A stretch of DNA of 64,000 nt from Halobacillus litoralis (GCF_020524025.1 NZ_JAIVKN010000003.1:124001-188000); one strand, 5' to 3'. Shown: positions 37,290 to 46,798, numbered from the stretch's first letter. Notes: a model not told the origin generated them from the sequence alone. A program made the numbers and translations.

Positions 37290-37887
37290 CGGATTCCTCC
37301 CAGCGGATTTCGATTTGTTCTTTGTCCAAGTCCACACGCTCAGCCAACCAATTGAGAAGCTCACGATCAGGCTCACTCTCTTCTGTGGTTGTCGTTTCAT
37401 CCATTATCGAAATCTCCACATTCTCAACTGTCTGGTCTTCCGATTCACGAGAGAGTGTCAGAGTCAGCTTGTCCAACGTTTCCAAGCTATAAGGCTGCTT
37501 AACGAAACTCATCTGGAGGTCAACCAGAGATACATGCTGCTCTTCTAACAAAGGTTCTTTTATTTCTGCAGCCAAAGTTTGAGTAACCTGTTCTAATTTA
37601 TATGCATCTTGTCCTTCGAGTATTTCATTTTTCTTTGCTTCGATATTTTCATCCATTTGTGCATCATTTAATTGCTGTTTCATAGAGTAATCAGCCGACT
37701 GCACCAGTTGTTCTGGATTGATTTTTAACAATTGAAGTAACGGTCCAAGGAAGATGAGCAGGAGCAGAATGGACAAAACAAGTCGTGCGTATTTTTTCAT
37801 GACGCCCGATGGCAGAAGCGCATCAGCCACCATAGCTAATAGAAGAAACAGGACAATCTTAGTGATCCAGTCGATGAAAAGACTCAT
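37282..37887 (-). CDS. spoIIIAF: Stage III sporulation protein SpoIIIAF
   Basis: 201 aa. Two N-terminal TM segments (about 8-27 and 34-54) followed by a soluble domain of ring-building type. Eleven bp after spoIIIAE. Confidence 0.93.
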   Translation of the reverse strand: MSLFIDWITKIVLFLLLAMVADALLPSGVMKKYARLVLSILLLLIFLGPLLQLLKINPEQLVQSADYSMKQQLNDAQMDENIEAKKNEILEGQDAYKLEQVTQTLAAEIKEPLLEEQHVSLVDLQMSFVKQPYSLETLDKLTLTLSRESEDQTVENVEISIMDETTTTEESEPDRELLNWLAERVDLDKEQIEIRWEESDE

Positions 37888-37898
37888 TTTTTATCACC

Positions 37899-39071
37899 CT
37901 ATCTAATCATCATTGTTATATTACTTGCGGCCACCATAATGACAATGACTAAGAAGAACATCATGGATACCATTAATAAAGCTGCAAATATATACATGAT
38001 ATGGCGGCTGACAACATCCATAGCCTGTATAATCGGCCCGTCCCCCAGTGGCTGTAACAATGCTGCTGCTATTTTATAAATTATGGCAATCGCCAGTACT
38101 TTTAACGCTGGAAACACAGAGATCCCTAATAAAATGACAACCCCGGCAATTCCCAATGTATTTTTTAAGACTAAGGAAGCTCCAAGTATGGTGTCTGTTG
38201 CATCTGTAAACAACCGCCCCACAACAGGAACAAAGTTTCCGGTCACAAACCTCGCCGTTTTCATGGTAATCCCATCTTGAACAGCTGTAACGGTTCCCTG
38301 CACAGAGATTACACCAAGGAAAATTGTAAGAAAGATCCCCATAACGGCAAGCCCTGTTTTTCTCAACAATTCTGCAAGATGGTCGACTTTATACGTATCA
38401 TTCAGGCTGCCAACAATTAACAATAAGGCAGATGAAGCGAACAGTGGAATTAATAAATACTTCACTAACAGTCCACTCGACTGCACGAGAGCGATAATAA
38501 TGGGATGAAAAAAAGATATCGACATTAAATGACTAAACGAAGCCATAATTCCCAGCAGTAGTGGAATGAGACCAATCATGAAACTGCTCATCCGCTCAAT
38601 GGCGTCAAGCGTATAATTAATCACCTGCCGAAAACTTTCTAAAGCAAGTGTTAATAGAACCAAGTAGACGACCATATACGCAATTTTACTAACTACAGAA
38701 TCTTGAAAAGCTGATTGAACCGATTGAAGCAAGGTACTAAACAGCGTTAAAAACAACAAAGAGGCAAGTAATTTCCCATTAAGCATCAACTCATGAAAGA
38801 AAAATTCGAGAATACCAGAGTACCAGTCGGAGGATTGAACTGTGTTCTCATTTTGAATAAATTCACGAAAGTTATTCGTGTGAAAGGAGGGCAGATACTC
38901 GCCGTACTGCTGGTTCAAATCTTCCCAATTCTCCTCTAATTCTTCTGTCGAGATGTGATCAATCATAGATGGCAGCCCTTCAGGATTAGGAGATGAAGGA
39001 GCAGCAAGTGAAACTACTGGAAAACTTAAAATACCGGTAATGATTAAGCACAACACCCATATTCGTTTCAT
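37899..39071 (-). CDS. spoIIIAE: Stage III sporulation protein SpoIIIAE
   Basis: 390 aa polytopic membrane protein with a cleavable signal sequence (about 5-23, VLCLIITGILSFPVVSLAA), a soluble acidic segment and about seven or eight TM helices; it is proposed to form the membrane permease part of the channel. Confidence 0.94.
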   Translation of the reverse strand: MKRIWVLCLIITGILSFPVVSLAAPSSPNPEGLPSMIDHISTEELEENWEDLNQQYGEYLPSFHTNNFREFIQNENTVQSSDWYSGILEFFFHELMLNGKLLASLLFLTLFSTLLQSVQSAFQDSVVSKIAYMVVYLVLLTLALESFRQVINYTLDAIERMSSFMIGLIPLLLGIMASFSHLMSISFFHPIIIALVQSSGLLVKYLLIPLFASSALLLIVGSLNDTYKVDHLAELLRKTGLAVMGIFLTIFLGVISVQGTVTAVQDGITMKTARFVTGNFVPVVGRLFTDATDTILGASLVLKNTLGIAGVVILLGISVFPALKVLAIAIIYKIAAALLQPLGDGPIIQAMDVVSRHIMYIFAALLMVSMMFFLVIVIMVAASNITMMIR

Positions 39072-39089
39072 TGCATCCCTCCCGATTTC

Positions 39090-39485
39090 CTAAGCTCCTG
39101 GTATGAAATTGATAATGGTTTCAATAACAGCAGTAACGATCGGTATAGCAAGCATTAAAATAAATAACTTTCCTGCGAGCTCAACTTTTGAAGCTAAAGC
39201 ATTCAATCCTGCATCCCTAATAAGCTGAGCACCAAATTCGACAATATAAGCAATTCCAATAATCTTCAGGATGGTCTTAAAGTAGACAGGTTCGACTTGT
39301 GCTTGTTCAGCCATATAGGAGAGAAGAGTGAAAATATATTTGACCTGATCGAGCACAGACAAGAAAATGATGATCACTGTAAACAGTAAAAGGAGGAAGG
39401 CGACCGATGATTTTTGTTCCTGCAGCAGGACAATCAATATGGTCGCTACCAGCCCTAACGATACAATTTGGATAATATCCATCAT
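39090..39485 (-). CDS. spoIIIAD: Stage III sporulation protein SpoIIIAD
   Basis: 131 aa with about four TM segments; the family core TILKIIGIAYIVEFGAQLIRDAGLNALASKVELAGK is clear. The ATG immediately follows the spoIIIAC stop; the next Met (39482) has better spacing from AGGGG. Confidence 0.94.
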   Translation of the reverse strand: MMDIIQIVSLGLVATILIVLLQEQKSSVAFLLLLFTVIIIFLSVLDQVKYIFTLLSYMAEQAQVEPVYFKTILKIIGIAYIVEFGAQLIRDAGLNALASKVELAGKLFILMLAIPIVTAVIETIINFIPGA

Positions 39486-39692
39486 TTACCCCTGGTATAA
39501 GAAGACTGATTTAATTTGCTGGAAAAGATCTGCCAATCGATGAAGAACGATAAATAGAACGATGATAAAACCCGTCAAAGTTACCGCCTGTGCAATCTCT
39601 TCTTTTCCCATTTGCTTTAAAATACTGTGAATCATAGCGACGATGATCCCAACACCTGCTATTTGGAACAGAACGGTTGCATCTTGTAGCAA
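39486..39692 (-). CDS. spoIIIAC: Stage III sporulation protein SpoIIIAC
   Basis: 68 aa, the B. subtilis length, two TM segments (IAGVGIIVAMIHSIL and VTLTGFIIVLFIVLHRL). A TTG at 39692 is preferred: it gives the family N-terminus and 10-nt spacing to GGGGG. The ATG at 39701 sits one base from the ribosome site. Confidence 0.9.
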   Translation of the reverse strand: MLQDATVLFQIAGVGIIVAMIHSILKQMGKEEIAQAVTLTGFIIVLFIVLHRLADLFQQIKSVFLYQG

Positions 39693-39709
39693 AACGACCA
39701 TTCCCCCTT

Positions 39710-40216
39710 CTACATGATTAGGATGATGACTAAAAGTCCGCTTAGTATCCCCATTCCTTTGGCCATCTTCTGGTATTGATCACCAACTTCAATCGCCTCG
39801 TGGAGTTCCCGGTCAAGGTGATGAAGGGTCAACTGGATTTGTTTTTGCTGCTGCTCCAAATCATGCTGTCCAAGCGTTCTGCCAAACTGCACTAAGATCT
39901 CTAATTCATTTTTCCCCATGGCATTCATGGACCAGTGAGATTTAATATTTCTAGACCATAAGGAAGAAAACTCATCACACCATTCTTCTTTCATCATATT
40001 CTCAAAGAATTTATTAATCGGTTTAGGCAGCTGCCTGGACAAATTCTCACATACTTCCCGCAAGGAAGATTGGCCATATACCATTTCTGCTTCAATCATC
40101 TGTAGAGCATTCTTCCACTGCCGAATATGTCCAGGTCTCCGTTTAAACCTGGAGGCCATATCAAACCCCACCCATGTAGTGACCGTTAATACGATGACGG
40201 CTCCGATCCACTGCAT
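39710..40216 (-). CDS. spoIIIAB: Stage III sporulation protein SpoIIIAB
   Basis: 168 aa, a GspF-like helical protein, with N- and C-terminal TM segments (about 2-20 and 150-168) around a basic helical domain. ATG at 40216 behind GGGAGGGG. The start lies inside the 3' end of spoIIIAA (56-bp overlap). Confidence 0.93.
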   Translation of the reverse strand: MQWIGAVIVLTVTTWVGFDMASRFKRRPGHIRQWKNALQMIEAEMVYGQSSLREVCENLSRQLPKPINKFFENMMKEEWCDEFSSLWSRNIKSHWSMNAMGKNELEILVQFGRTLGQHDLEQQQKQIQLTLHHLDRELHEAIEVGDQYQKMAKGMGILSGLLVIILIM

Positions 40217-41138
40217 CTCTTCCCCTCCCTTTCCACTCAGCGAGGGCTTGTCCTGTCTGATCAAGCACAGTCCACGCCCCGTTAGATGATGGGCCTAAAC
40301 GTTCCAATATAAGATACCGGTCAAAAACCTGTTCTTCTAATAACTTTTTCGCCGAGGGCCTCTTTTTCACCAGGCCCCACCCATCTCCGTGAATACTGCA
40401 TATCACTTTCACTCCTGTAAAGGTTGCTTCACAGATAGCTTGAGCGTCACTTTCACCACCAATTTCATCTACTATCAAAACATCTGGTGACATGGAACGA
40501 ATCATCATCATCATTCCTTCAGATTTTGGACATGCATCCATCACATCTGTGCGCACCCCGACATCCAACTGAGGTATCCCCCTCAAACTGGCAGCAATCT
40601 CTGAGCGCTCGTCCACAACAGCTACCTTTGATGCTTCATATCCAGGCTGAGCGGAACCAATGTATGCGGCTAACTCTCTCAGCATTGTTGTTTTTCCAGA
40701 ATGAGGAGGTCCGATAATTAAAGTACTCTGCCACTTCCCTTCGTTAAGTAAATAAGGAATAAGCCGTTCCACATGTCCTCTTGTCGCTTTAGCCACCCGA
40801 ATATTCATAAAACAAATATGCTTCAACGACTCTACATGGTCGTGATGAGTGTTCGCTTTCCCTGCAAGTCCTACTCTGTGACCTCCTTCAATAGTGATGA
40901 ACCCCTCTTTCAATTCATCTTTAAATCGATAGAGGGAATACTCACTTATCTGATTTAATACAAACGATAGATTTTCTGAGGTCATTATTGTACCCTCAAT
41001 GGTTTGGTGACCTGCAGCATCCAAGATCTCTATGGGACGGTGAACTCTTAAGCGAATTTCCTGTACACTCTCCCAGCGGACATTTTCCTTTAAGAGATGC
41101 TGACAAGAGGGGGGAAACAGTCGTATAATCTCCTTCAT
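40161..41138 (-). CDS. spoIIIAA: Stage III sporulation ATPase SpoIIIAA
   Basis: 325 aa (B. subtilis 307), AAA/secretion-type ATPase predicted to power the channel. Walker A GPPHSGKTTMLRELA (about 142-156), Walker B VLIVDEIGGESDA (about 215). The extra C-terminal length reads through the start of spoIIIAB, an unusually long 56-bp overlap. Confidence 0.94.
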   Translation of the reverse strand: MKEIIRLFPPSCQHLLKENVRWESVQEIRLRVHRPIEILDAAGHQTIEGTIMTSENLSFVLNQISEYSLYRFKDELKEGFITIEGGHRVGLAGKANTHHDHVESLKHICFMNIRVAKATRGHVERLIPYLLNEGKWQSTLIIGPPHSGKTTMLRELAAYIGSAQPGYEASKVAVVDERSEIAASLRGIPQLDVGVRTDVMDACPKSEGMMMMIRSMSPDVLIVDEIGGESDAQAICEATFTGVKVICSIHGDGWGLVKKRPSAKKLLEEQVFDRYLILERLGPSSNGAWTVLDQTGQALAEWKGRGRDAVDRSRHRINGHYMGGV

Positions 41139-41170
41139 CCTCTTTTACTCCTTTGTTTGGTTTACTTCAT

Positions 41171-41198
41171 ATGTATGTCTGTACTTTCTACTTATGAC
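41171..41198 (-). promoter_or_regulatory. Predicted sigma-E promoter of the spoIIIA operon
   Basis: Minus strand -35 GTCATAA (41192-41198), 14-bp spacer, -10 CATACAT (41171-41177), fitting the sigma-E pattern (kmATATT / CATACAnT) in spacing and in the -10. About 30 bp before the spoIIIAA start. Sigma-E control of this operon is established in B. subtilis. Confidence 0.55.
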
Positions 41199-41454
41199 AG
41201 AACAAATGATATAAAAATAGAAGAACCTAAGAGGGGATGATAGAGAGTTAATAGAGGCATTTGTTTACAAAGGAATTTGTAAATAATATAGAAATGAGAG
41301 ATGAATACCTACAAAAATCCTGCAGTAAGCCGGCGTTCTGCATTCTATACCTTTCTTACAAGTTCACTAAATCTTTAAAAGCGAACGGGATTTTTCTGCC
41401 ACGAAAACCTTAATGCGCCTTTAAAATCATCTTACCCGTTTCAAGATAAGCAAC
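41199..41454. other. Intergenic stretch between spoIIIAA and efp
   Basis: No ORF seen. In B. subtilis a small gene, yqhV, sits here; it appears to be absent. It contains a perfect inverted repeat TTTACAAA-GGAA-TTTGTAAA at 41264-41283. Confidence 0.5.
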
Positions 41455-41488
41455 AAAAAAAGAGCCTGCCCATATCGGACAAGCTCTT
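41455..41488 (-). terminator. Terminator of aroQ-papA-efp
   Basis: AAAGAGC / GCTCTTT stem with inner CC/GG pairs, followed by a T run on the minus strand, after the efp stop. Confidence 0.82.
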
Positions 41489-41502
41489 TCATTCCATTCA
41501 AA

Positions 41503-42060
41503 TTATGCTCGGGAAACGTATTTGCCTTCTGTTGTACTGATCAGTAAGACTTCACCTTCATTAATAAAGAAAGGCACCTGAACAGTCAATCCTGTTTCAA
41601 GTGTTGCTGGCTTAGTTCCACCACTTGCCGTATCCCCTTTAATACCAGGTTCTGTTTCTGTTACTTCCAGTTCTACGTTTTTCGGCAGTTCCACACCAAT
41701 TGTCTCACCTTGGTAGGATTGAATCTGCACTTCCATATTTTCTTTCAGATAGTTCAATTGTTCTTTAATAGTAGCTGTAGGAATTTCCACTTGTTCATAA
41801 GTTTCTGTGTCCATAAATGCATGCATATCTCCATTCACATACAGATATTGCATTTTACGGTTTTCAATGTGAGCGCGCTCCACTTTCTCTCCACCGCGGA
41901 ACGTTTTCTCCTGAATGTTTCCATTACGCAGATTACGTAGCTTTGAACGAACGAAAGCTGCTCCTTTACCAGGTTTCACATGTTGGAAATCCATAACCTG
42001 CCAAATATCACCTTCAACCTCAATTGTTAAACCTGTACGAAAATCATTTACTGAAATCAT
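41503..42060 (-). CDS. efp: Elongation factor P
   Basis: 185 aa. It relieves ribosome stalling at polyproline. Three beta-barrel domains; the modified Lys is in [14 protein letters not shown] (Lys32), the C-terminal signature [23 protein letters not shown] is present. Third gene after aroQ and papA. Confidence 0.97.
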   Translation of the reverse strand: MISVNDFRTGLTIEVEGDIWQVMDFQHVKPGKGAAFVRSKLRNLRNGNIQEKTFRGGEKVERAHIENRKMQYLYVNGDMHAFMDTETYEQVEIPTATIKEQLNYLKENMEVQIQSYQGETIGVELPKNVELEVTETEPGIKGDTASGGTKPATLETGLTVQVPFFINEGEVLLISTTEGKYVSRA

Positions 42061-42078
42061 ATGTCTTCCTCCTTTTAA

Positions 42079-43143
42079 TTACAACGTGATTAATTCTTTG
42101 GTGGACTGGCTTAGACGCTCATTTCCTGTTTTTGTGACAATTGTGTCATCTTCTATACGGCAGCCGCCAACTCCCGGTACATAAATACCAGGTTCTACTG
42201 TGACAACCATACCCTCTTCAAGAATCGTTTGATCAGAACGGAAAGAAAGCCCCGGCCCTTCATGAACATCAAGACCAATGCCATGACCTGTCGAATGTCC
42301 GAAGTATTCACCATACCCTTTTTCTTTGATATAGTCACGTGTTAATGCGTCCGCATCTTTGCCTGTAATCCCTGCTTTAATCCCTTCCATACCTTTGAGC
42401 TGCGCCTGTAATACTGTATCATAAATTTCTTTTAGCTCGTCACTGATTTCACCTACAGCAACGGTTCTAGTTATATCAGAACAATATCCTTTATATAAGG
42501 CACCAAAGTCCAGGGTAACTAATTCACCAGATTGAATTTCTTTTTCAGAAGCTGCTCCATGAGGTAAGGCGGAGCGATAACCGGAAGCTACAATGATATC
42601 AAAGCTTGAAGAGGCTGCCCCCTGCTTTCTCATGAAGAATTCCAGCTCATTGGATACATCAATCTCTTTAACTCCCGGCTTTATGTAGCTGAGAATATGT
42701 TGAAAAGCATCATCGGCAATCTTAACGGCATCCTTTAATATACTAATCTCCTCATCCGTCTTAATCAAGCGTAATTTTTCAACCATCCCGGAAGTTGGAA
42801 CGAGTTCAGCTTCCAGAGCTTGATTATACTGCTCATATGAACTATATGTAACATGTTCTTTTTCAAACCCTACGCGCTTTAAACCAAGCTCTTCTACTTT
42901 AGATGCAACAGCTTTAGGCATAGGCGTTTTGTGTTCGATTACTTCGAATTCTTCTGCTTGTTCACCGGCCTGGCCTGTATAACGGAAGTCCGTAATTAAG
43001 ACTGCACTACTTTCCGTAATAAGAAGTGCTCCGGAGGACCCCGTAAACCCTGACATATAACGTCTGTTTTTAGGACTCATAATTAATAATGCATCAAGAC
43101 CCTCAGTAGAAATCGCTTTTCTCAAATTTGAAAGTTTGCTCAT
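42079..43143 (-). CDS. papA: Xaa-Pro aminopeptidase family M24 (YqhT/PapA)
   Basis: 354 aa. Creatinase N domain (1-125) and pita-bread metallopeptidase domain with metal ligands in LDFGALYKGYCSDITRT, GHSTGHGIGLDVHEGP and TVEPGIY. It releases N-terminal residues from X-Pro peptides, fitting with the neighbouring polyproline factor efp. ATGA overlap with aroQ. Confidence 0.93.
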   Translation of the reverse strand: MSKLSNLRKAISTEGLDALLIMSPKNRRYMSGFTGSSGALLITESSAVLITDFRYTGQAGEQAEEFEVIEHKTPMPKAVASKVEELGLKRVGFEKEHVTYSSYEQYNQALEAELVPTSGMVEKLRLIKTDEEISILKDAVKIADDAFQHILSYIKPGVKEIDVSNELEFFMRKQGAASSSFDIIVASGYRSALPHGAASEKEIQSGELVTLDFGALYKGYCSDITRTVAVGEISDELKEIYDTVLQAQLKGMEGIKAGITGKDADALTRDYIKEKGYGEYFGHSTGHGIGLDVHEGPGLSFRSDQTILEEGMVVTVEPGIYVPGVGGCRIEDDTIVTKTGNERLSQSTKELITL

Positions 43144-43601
43144 GACTCTTTTCTCCCTCCACTTTCTATCTTATTGATTACCCCTAAGGTAGCCAGTCGG
43201 TATCCATCAACCCCGAACCCGACGACTTGACCTGCACATACAGGGGCGGTCATGGAAGTGTGGCGGAAAGATTCTCTGTTGTGAACATTGGAAATATGAA
43301 TCTCTACGACTGGTATAGATATAGAGCTTATTGCGTCACGAAGTGCGACGCTTGTATGAGTATAGGCGGCAGGATTTAGAATCACCCCTGCTGCTTTCTC
43401 CTCTGCTACCTGTATCTGGTCCACTAAATCACCTTCATGGTTGGATTGAAATTCTTCCACCTCGTATCCATATTCCCAAGCAGTATCCTTAACTAAACGG
43501 ATAACATCCTCAAGCGTCTGTTTCCCGTATGTATCCGGTTCCCGCTTCCCGAGTCTATTTAAATTCGGTCCGTTAATTAGTAAGAGTCGCTTCGTCCCCA
43601 T
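43140..43601 (-). CDS. aroQ: 3-dehydroquinate dehydratase, type II
   Basis: 153 aa. Third step of the shikimate pathway. NGPNLNRLGKREPDTYG with the catalytic Arg and Tyr, QSNHEGDLVDQI, NPAAYTHTSVALRDA, and VHISNVHNRESFRH with the catalytic His. ATG at 43601 behind GAGGTGG. Confidence 0.96.
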   Translation of the reverse strand: MGTKRLLLINGPNLNRLGKREPDTYGKQTLEDVIRLVKDTAWEYGYEVEEFQSNHEGDLVDQIQVAEEKAAGVILNPAAYTHTSVALRDAISSISIPVVEIHISNVHNRESFRHTSMTAPVCAGQVVGFGVDGYRLATLGVINKIESGGRKES

Positions 43602-43646
43602 CTTTTCCACCTCACCGGTTCCAAAATTGTCGTCAAATTCAGTTTA

Positions 43647-44162
43647 TCATACTCTTTCCTCATTTGAATAAGATTCTGCTGTGTGATTGAATTCATGATA
43701 CTCATAAGAAATGGAATACCCAATGAATACTCCGTATAAAATAAATAAACAGCCTGTTGTTACCCAAGTATCACTACTCAATTCCAAAAATGTAGGAATC
43801 GCCGGGAAAATGGGAGTCAAAACAAAATAAACGACGGCCCATAAAGCAAGGCCGTAAAACACACCAGGCCAAATCCCATTTTTATTTTTCAATGTAAAGT
43901 AATAGATCAGCGCACTTCCCATTGATAATATTCCAATAATCAAGATAGCAAGGACTTCTGCAAGCCATGTCCCTGTCCAATCCGTCTGCCAAAAGGATCT
44001 AAAAATAAAGGACGCCGCTGAAACTTCTGTAAAGTGGAAATAGTAGGCAACCGCCCCAAGACCACTCCAAAATACTCCTGAAGCAAAACCAATTACTATA
44101 GACTTCAATACAACGCTCTGCTGTGGCTCCTGTTGTCTTTGATCTTTTTCTTTATCAGCCAT
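43647..44162 (-). CDS. yqhR: Conserved membrane protein YqhR
   Basis: 171 aa, four TM segments (about 18-40, 58-80, 93-112 and 125-150) after a hydrophilic Gln/Glu-rich start. It matches YqhR in position and topology; function unknown. The ATG at 44162 follows GAGGTGATGG; the frame extends further upstream without need. Confidence 0.82.
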   Translation of the reverse strand: MADKEKDQRQQEPQQSVVLKSIVIGFASGVFWSGLGAVAYYFHFTEVSAASFIFRSFWQTDWTGTWLAEVLAILIIGILSMGSALIYYFTLKNKNGIWPGVFYGLALWAVVYFVLTPIFPAIPTFLELSSDTWVTTGCLFILYGVFIGYSISYEYHEFNHTAESYSNEERV

Positions 44163-44505
44163 TTCCATCACCTCACTATTCATTTTAACCAAGACCATTT
44201 TTTTCATGCTTGATCTAATAATAGTGGTAGTGATTCTTACAATTTTGATGTAAAATTAAAGTCCAGAGGTTTTAGAATTTTCTTTAGTTTAGAACAATCT
44301 GTTATAAGGAAAGAGTTTACTATTAGCACTCTTTCACCTTAACAAAGTGATGAACGCTGCATAATTTACTCTATCAAGGAAAGAATCATAAATAGAACAT
44401 CAAACATACTCCCACCCCCAGGAAATGATGAAACACTCACTAAACAGGGTATATATTACTAAACATAATCTCGCAGGTGACCTTACTAGAAAGGAGGAAA
44501 TTGTA

Positions 44506-44913
44506 ATGCGTAATTGGATGACTCCAGTCATGTACACATTGATCGGTCTTGCCATCTTCTTTGTTGGAATCCAGCTTTTCACAAACACCTCAGGATTCTT
44601 AACATCGATTGTAACAATGATCGGAATCGCTGCTCTCATTTACGGGGCAATCTATTTCTTCTTCCTACGCAATCGTGGTTTTGGGGGAGGAACTGGCGGA
44701 AACCGGAATGAGATGAAAAAATACAAGCAAGCAGTAAAGCAATCGAAACAAAAATATAAACAGCAGACACCTGTTGTTAAAAAGAGCCCTGTAGCCAAAG
44801 CACAAGCAAAAACTTCCACTATCGGCAGGAAAAACCGCAGACGTGCCAATGGACCACAACTCCGCGTTATCGAAGGAAACAAAAGCAAAGATAAAAATCG
44901 AGCCACTTTTTAG
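44506..44913 (+). CDS. yqhP: SA1362 family protein YqhP
   Basis: 135 aa. Two TM helices (about 7-26 and 31-52), then a very basic Gln/Lys-rich cytoplasmic tail with KKYKQAVKQSKQKYKQQ and GRKNRRRANGPQLRVIEGN. It fits the SA1362/YqhP family; function unknown. ATG after GGAGG; the reading frame itself opens earlier at 44425. Confidence 0.85.
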   Translation: MRNWMTPVMYTLIGLAIFFVGIQLFTNTSGFLTSIVTMIGIAALIYGAIYFFFLRNRGFGGGTGGNRNEMKKYKQAVKQSKQKYKQQTPVVKKSPVAKAQAKTSTIGRKNRRRANGPQLRVIEGNKSKDKNRATF

Positions 44914-44926
44914 CGGCTCGATTTTT
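44893..44926. terminator. Bidirectional terminator between yqhP and the patatin gene
   Basis: A 12-bp stem AAAAATCGAGCC / GGCTCGATTTTT spanning the yqhP stop codon. Confidence 0.9.
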
Positions 44927-44937
44927 TTACATATAAA

Positions 44938-45828
44938 TTATTTACTCCATCTCTTCAAAAACTCTTTTGCATGGTGATGCCCAAGGTTCATAAGAGCTTC
45001 TTTTTCTTTCTCACTTATATTAAAATCTGTTGTTTCTACCTCGCTGACCGGAATAAATATAATATCTTTGCTTAACGTTTTTGATATATATCGTGAATCA
45101 TGGGCCTGCTGCATCGTCTTAAATAAAGCATGGAACATCTGTATTGCATTTCTTATCTTCTGCTCAGGGAGTTTATCCGGCTCATCGCTGAGCTTCATGC
45201 CTATAATTGGCCGCTTTCTGCAGCCATCCCGCTTCTCCCATATCCAGATTGGAAAATTACTAAGGACTCCACCGTCAACAATGACAGACTTTCCTCTTTT
45301 TCCATGGATTTTTACTGGAATAAAAAAATAAGGGAGGCTGGAACTCATTCGTACAGCTTTTGCTACAGAAAATGTTGCAGGATCAATTCCGTACACTTTC
45401 TTCAGATCATCAGGGAGTACCACAATTCTTCCAAGAGTCAGGTCTGAACAAATCACCTTTAAAGATCCCGGGGGAAGATCGGCAAACGTCCGAACCCCCT
45501 TCTCGTCTAACCATTGTTCAAGAACAATCTCCAGTTGGTTTCCCTTATACAATCCTAAACGATAGTATAGCAGCAGCCATTTTAGAAAAGGAAACACCCG
45601 GTCACTCAGTGGAACATCTACTAAGTTATCAAAAGATAATTTCTCTAAACGCTGCTTAATTTCCGTTGCTGAGTAACCAGCTGCAGTCAAACTGGCAAGA
45701 ATTGCGCCGGCGGAAGTTCCTGCGACTCGACTGAAAGAGTACCCCTGATCCTCCAGTTCCTTTAAAGCTCCAACAAAAGCCAGAGCCTTGACTCCACCTC
45801 CAGAAAAGACACCGTCCACTTTCACCAT
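44938..45828 (-). CDS. yqhO: Patatin-like phospholipase (YqhO)
   Basis: 296 aa. Patatin fold with oxyanion GGGVKALA (about 10-17), nucleophile elbow GTSAG (about 38-42) and the DGG catalytic Asp (about 185). It is predicted to be an acyl hydrolase on lipids; substrate unknown. GGGGTGAAGG ribosome site. Single gene. Confidence 0.9.
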   Translation of the reverse strand: MVKVDGVFSGGGVKALAFVGALKELEDQGYSFSRVAGTSAGAILASLTAAGYSATEIKQRLEKLSFDNLVDVPLSDRVFPFLKWLLLYYRLGLYKGNQLEIVLEQWLDEKGVRTFADLPPGSLKVICSDLTLGRIVVLPDDLKKVYGIDPATFSVAKAVRMSSSLPYFFIPVKIHGKRGKSVIVDGGVLSNFPIWIWEKRDGCRKRPIIGMKLSDEPDKLPEQKIRNAIQMFHALFKTMQQAHDSRYISKTLSKDIIFIPVSEVETTDFNISEKEKEALMNLGHHHAKEFLKRWSK

Positions 45829-45904
45829 CCTTCACCCCACTTTTAACCATTATAAACGGGAAACCATTGAATTAGAACGCCTCAGCCTGCTCCTATAGAA
45901 AAAA

Positions 45905-45934
45905 GAAAAGACGCATGTTTACATGCGTCTTTTC
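45905..45934 (-). terminator. Terminator of mntR
   Basis: A 13-bp stem GAAAAGACGCATG / CATGCGTCTTTTC with loop TTTA, overlapping the mntR stop codon. Confidence 0.9.
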
Positions 45935-46365
45935 TATTCACCATTTTGTTCTTCATTCTTTTTTTGTATTTTTCGCAACGCTTGAACACGGACCGGGTCT
46001 TCTTCAAAGAATTGTACAAGATCACCAATGCGATCAATGGAGTTCCAACTCATATGATGTTCAATACCTTCTACATCTTCATAAATATTTTCTTGATCCA
46101 CTCCGATCAACTCCAAAAACTGCTCAAGCAGTTCATGACGATAAACGAGTCGTTTGCCGACTTTTTTTCCTTTTGGAGTTAAGATGAGCCCACGGTATTT
46201 CTCGTAGTTCAAATATTGATCCCTATCAAGTTTCTGGACCATTTTTGTAACAGATGAAGGGTGCACTTCAAGATTTTCTGCTATGTCAGAGACACGTGCA
46301 TAGCCTTTATCCTCTATTAATATATAAATTTGCTCAATATAATCTTCCATGCTTGGTGTTGGCAT
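45934..46365 (-). CDS. mntR: Manganese-dependent transcriptional regulator MntR
   Basis: 143 aa DtxR-family repressor of Mn uptake genes and activator of Mn efflux. N-terminal winged HTH ([19 protein letters not shown]) and dimerisation domain. The Mn ligands are all visible: Asp8 and Glu11 ([10 protein letters not shown]), His77 (RHELLEQF), and Glu99, Glu102 and His103 (EGIEHHMSW). The ATG at 46365 is preceded by GGGGG; the frame opens upstream at 46431. Confidence 0.96.
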   Translation of the reverse strand: MPTPSMEDYIEQIYILIEDKGYARVSDIAENLEVHPSSVTKMVQKLDRDQYLNYEKYRGLILTPKGKKVGKRLVYRHELLEQFLELIGVDQENIYEDVEGIEHHMSWNSIDRIGDLVQFFEEDPVRVQALRKIQKKNEEQNGE

Positions 46366-46431
46366 GATGAACCCCCAATAACCTGTCTTTATGTAGGTGT
46401 CCAAAACGTCAGCGGACCGGAAGACAGACAT

Positions 46432-46758
46432 ACCAGTCTTTAAACGTCATAAGAGCTCTATAATTTACAGAATGCTCTTACAATCACGTTTTTTACAGCT
46501 TAGGATACCACATCAAAATGATACACTAGTTTCCACTTCGTTACAAGCAGCGCTCTACCTAGAAAATGGCTCTGCTAAAACTCTCTCCTGGTTTCATATA
46601 AGCACCTTTATACTGCAGATTAAGTTTCAAGACTTTGCAAGAAGAGATAGTGCCAGTAAAAAGCGGTTCACTTCCTAAAACGACCTACTATTGCCATTTT
46701 ATATAAAACAATTGAATGACTTTCTTATGAAATTAATATCAACAATAACGGAGACTAG
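46432..46758. other. Intergenic stretch upstream of mntR
   Basis: No gene recognised. On the minus strand a sigma-A-like pair TTGTAA-N17-TATCAT sits near 46513-46545, which would give a leader of about 150 nt to mntR. No riboswitch structure was recognised. Confidence 0.3.
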
Positions 46759-46798
46759 AAAAAAGAACACCAGTCCTGGATAGACCGGTGTCCTTTTT
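46759..46798 (-). terminator. Terminator of nrdJ
   Basis: AAAAAG-ACACC-GTC / GAC-GGTGT-CTTTTT stem just past the nrdJ stop codon. Confidence 0.87.

Noticed and set aside
37290-37400. Longer N-terminus of SpoIIIAG
   Set aside because: It would be encoded inside spoIIIAF and lacks a ribosome site; the ATG at 37289 has a good site and gives the family N-terminus.
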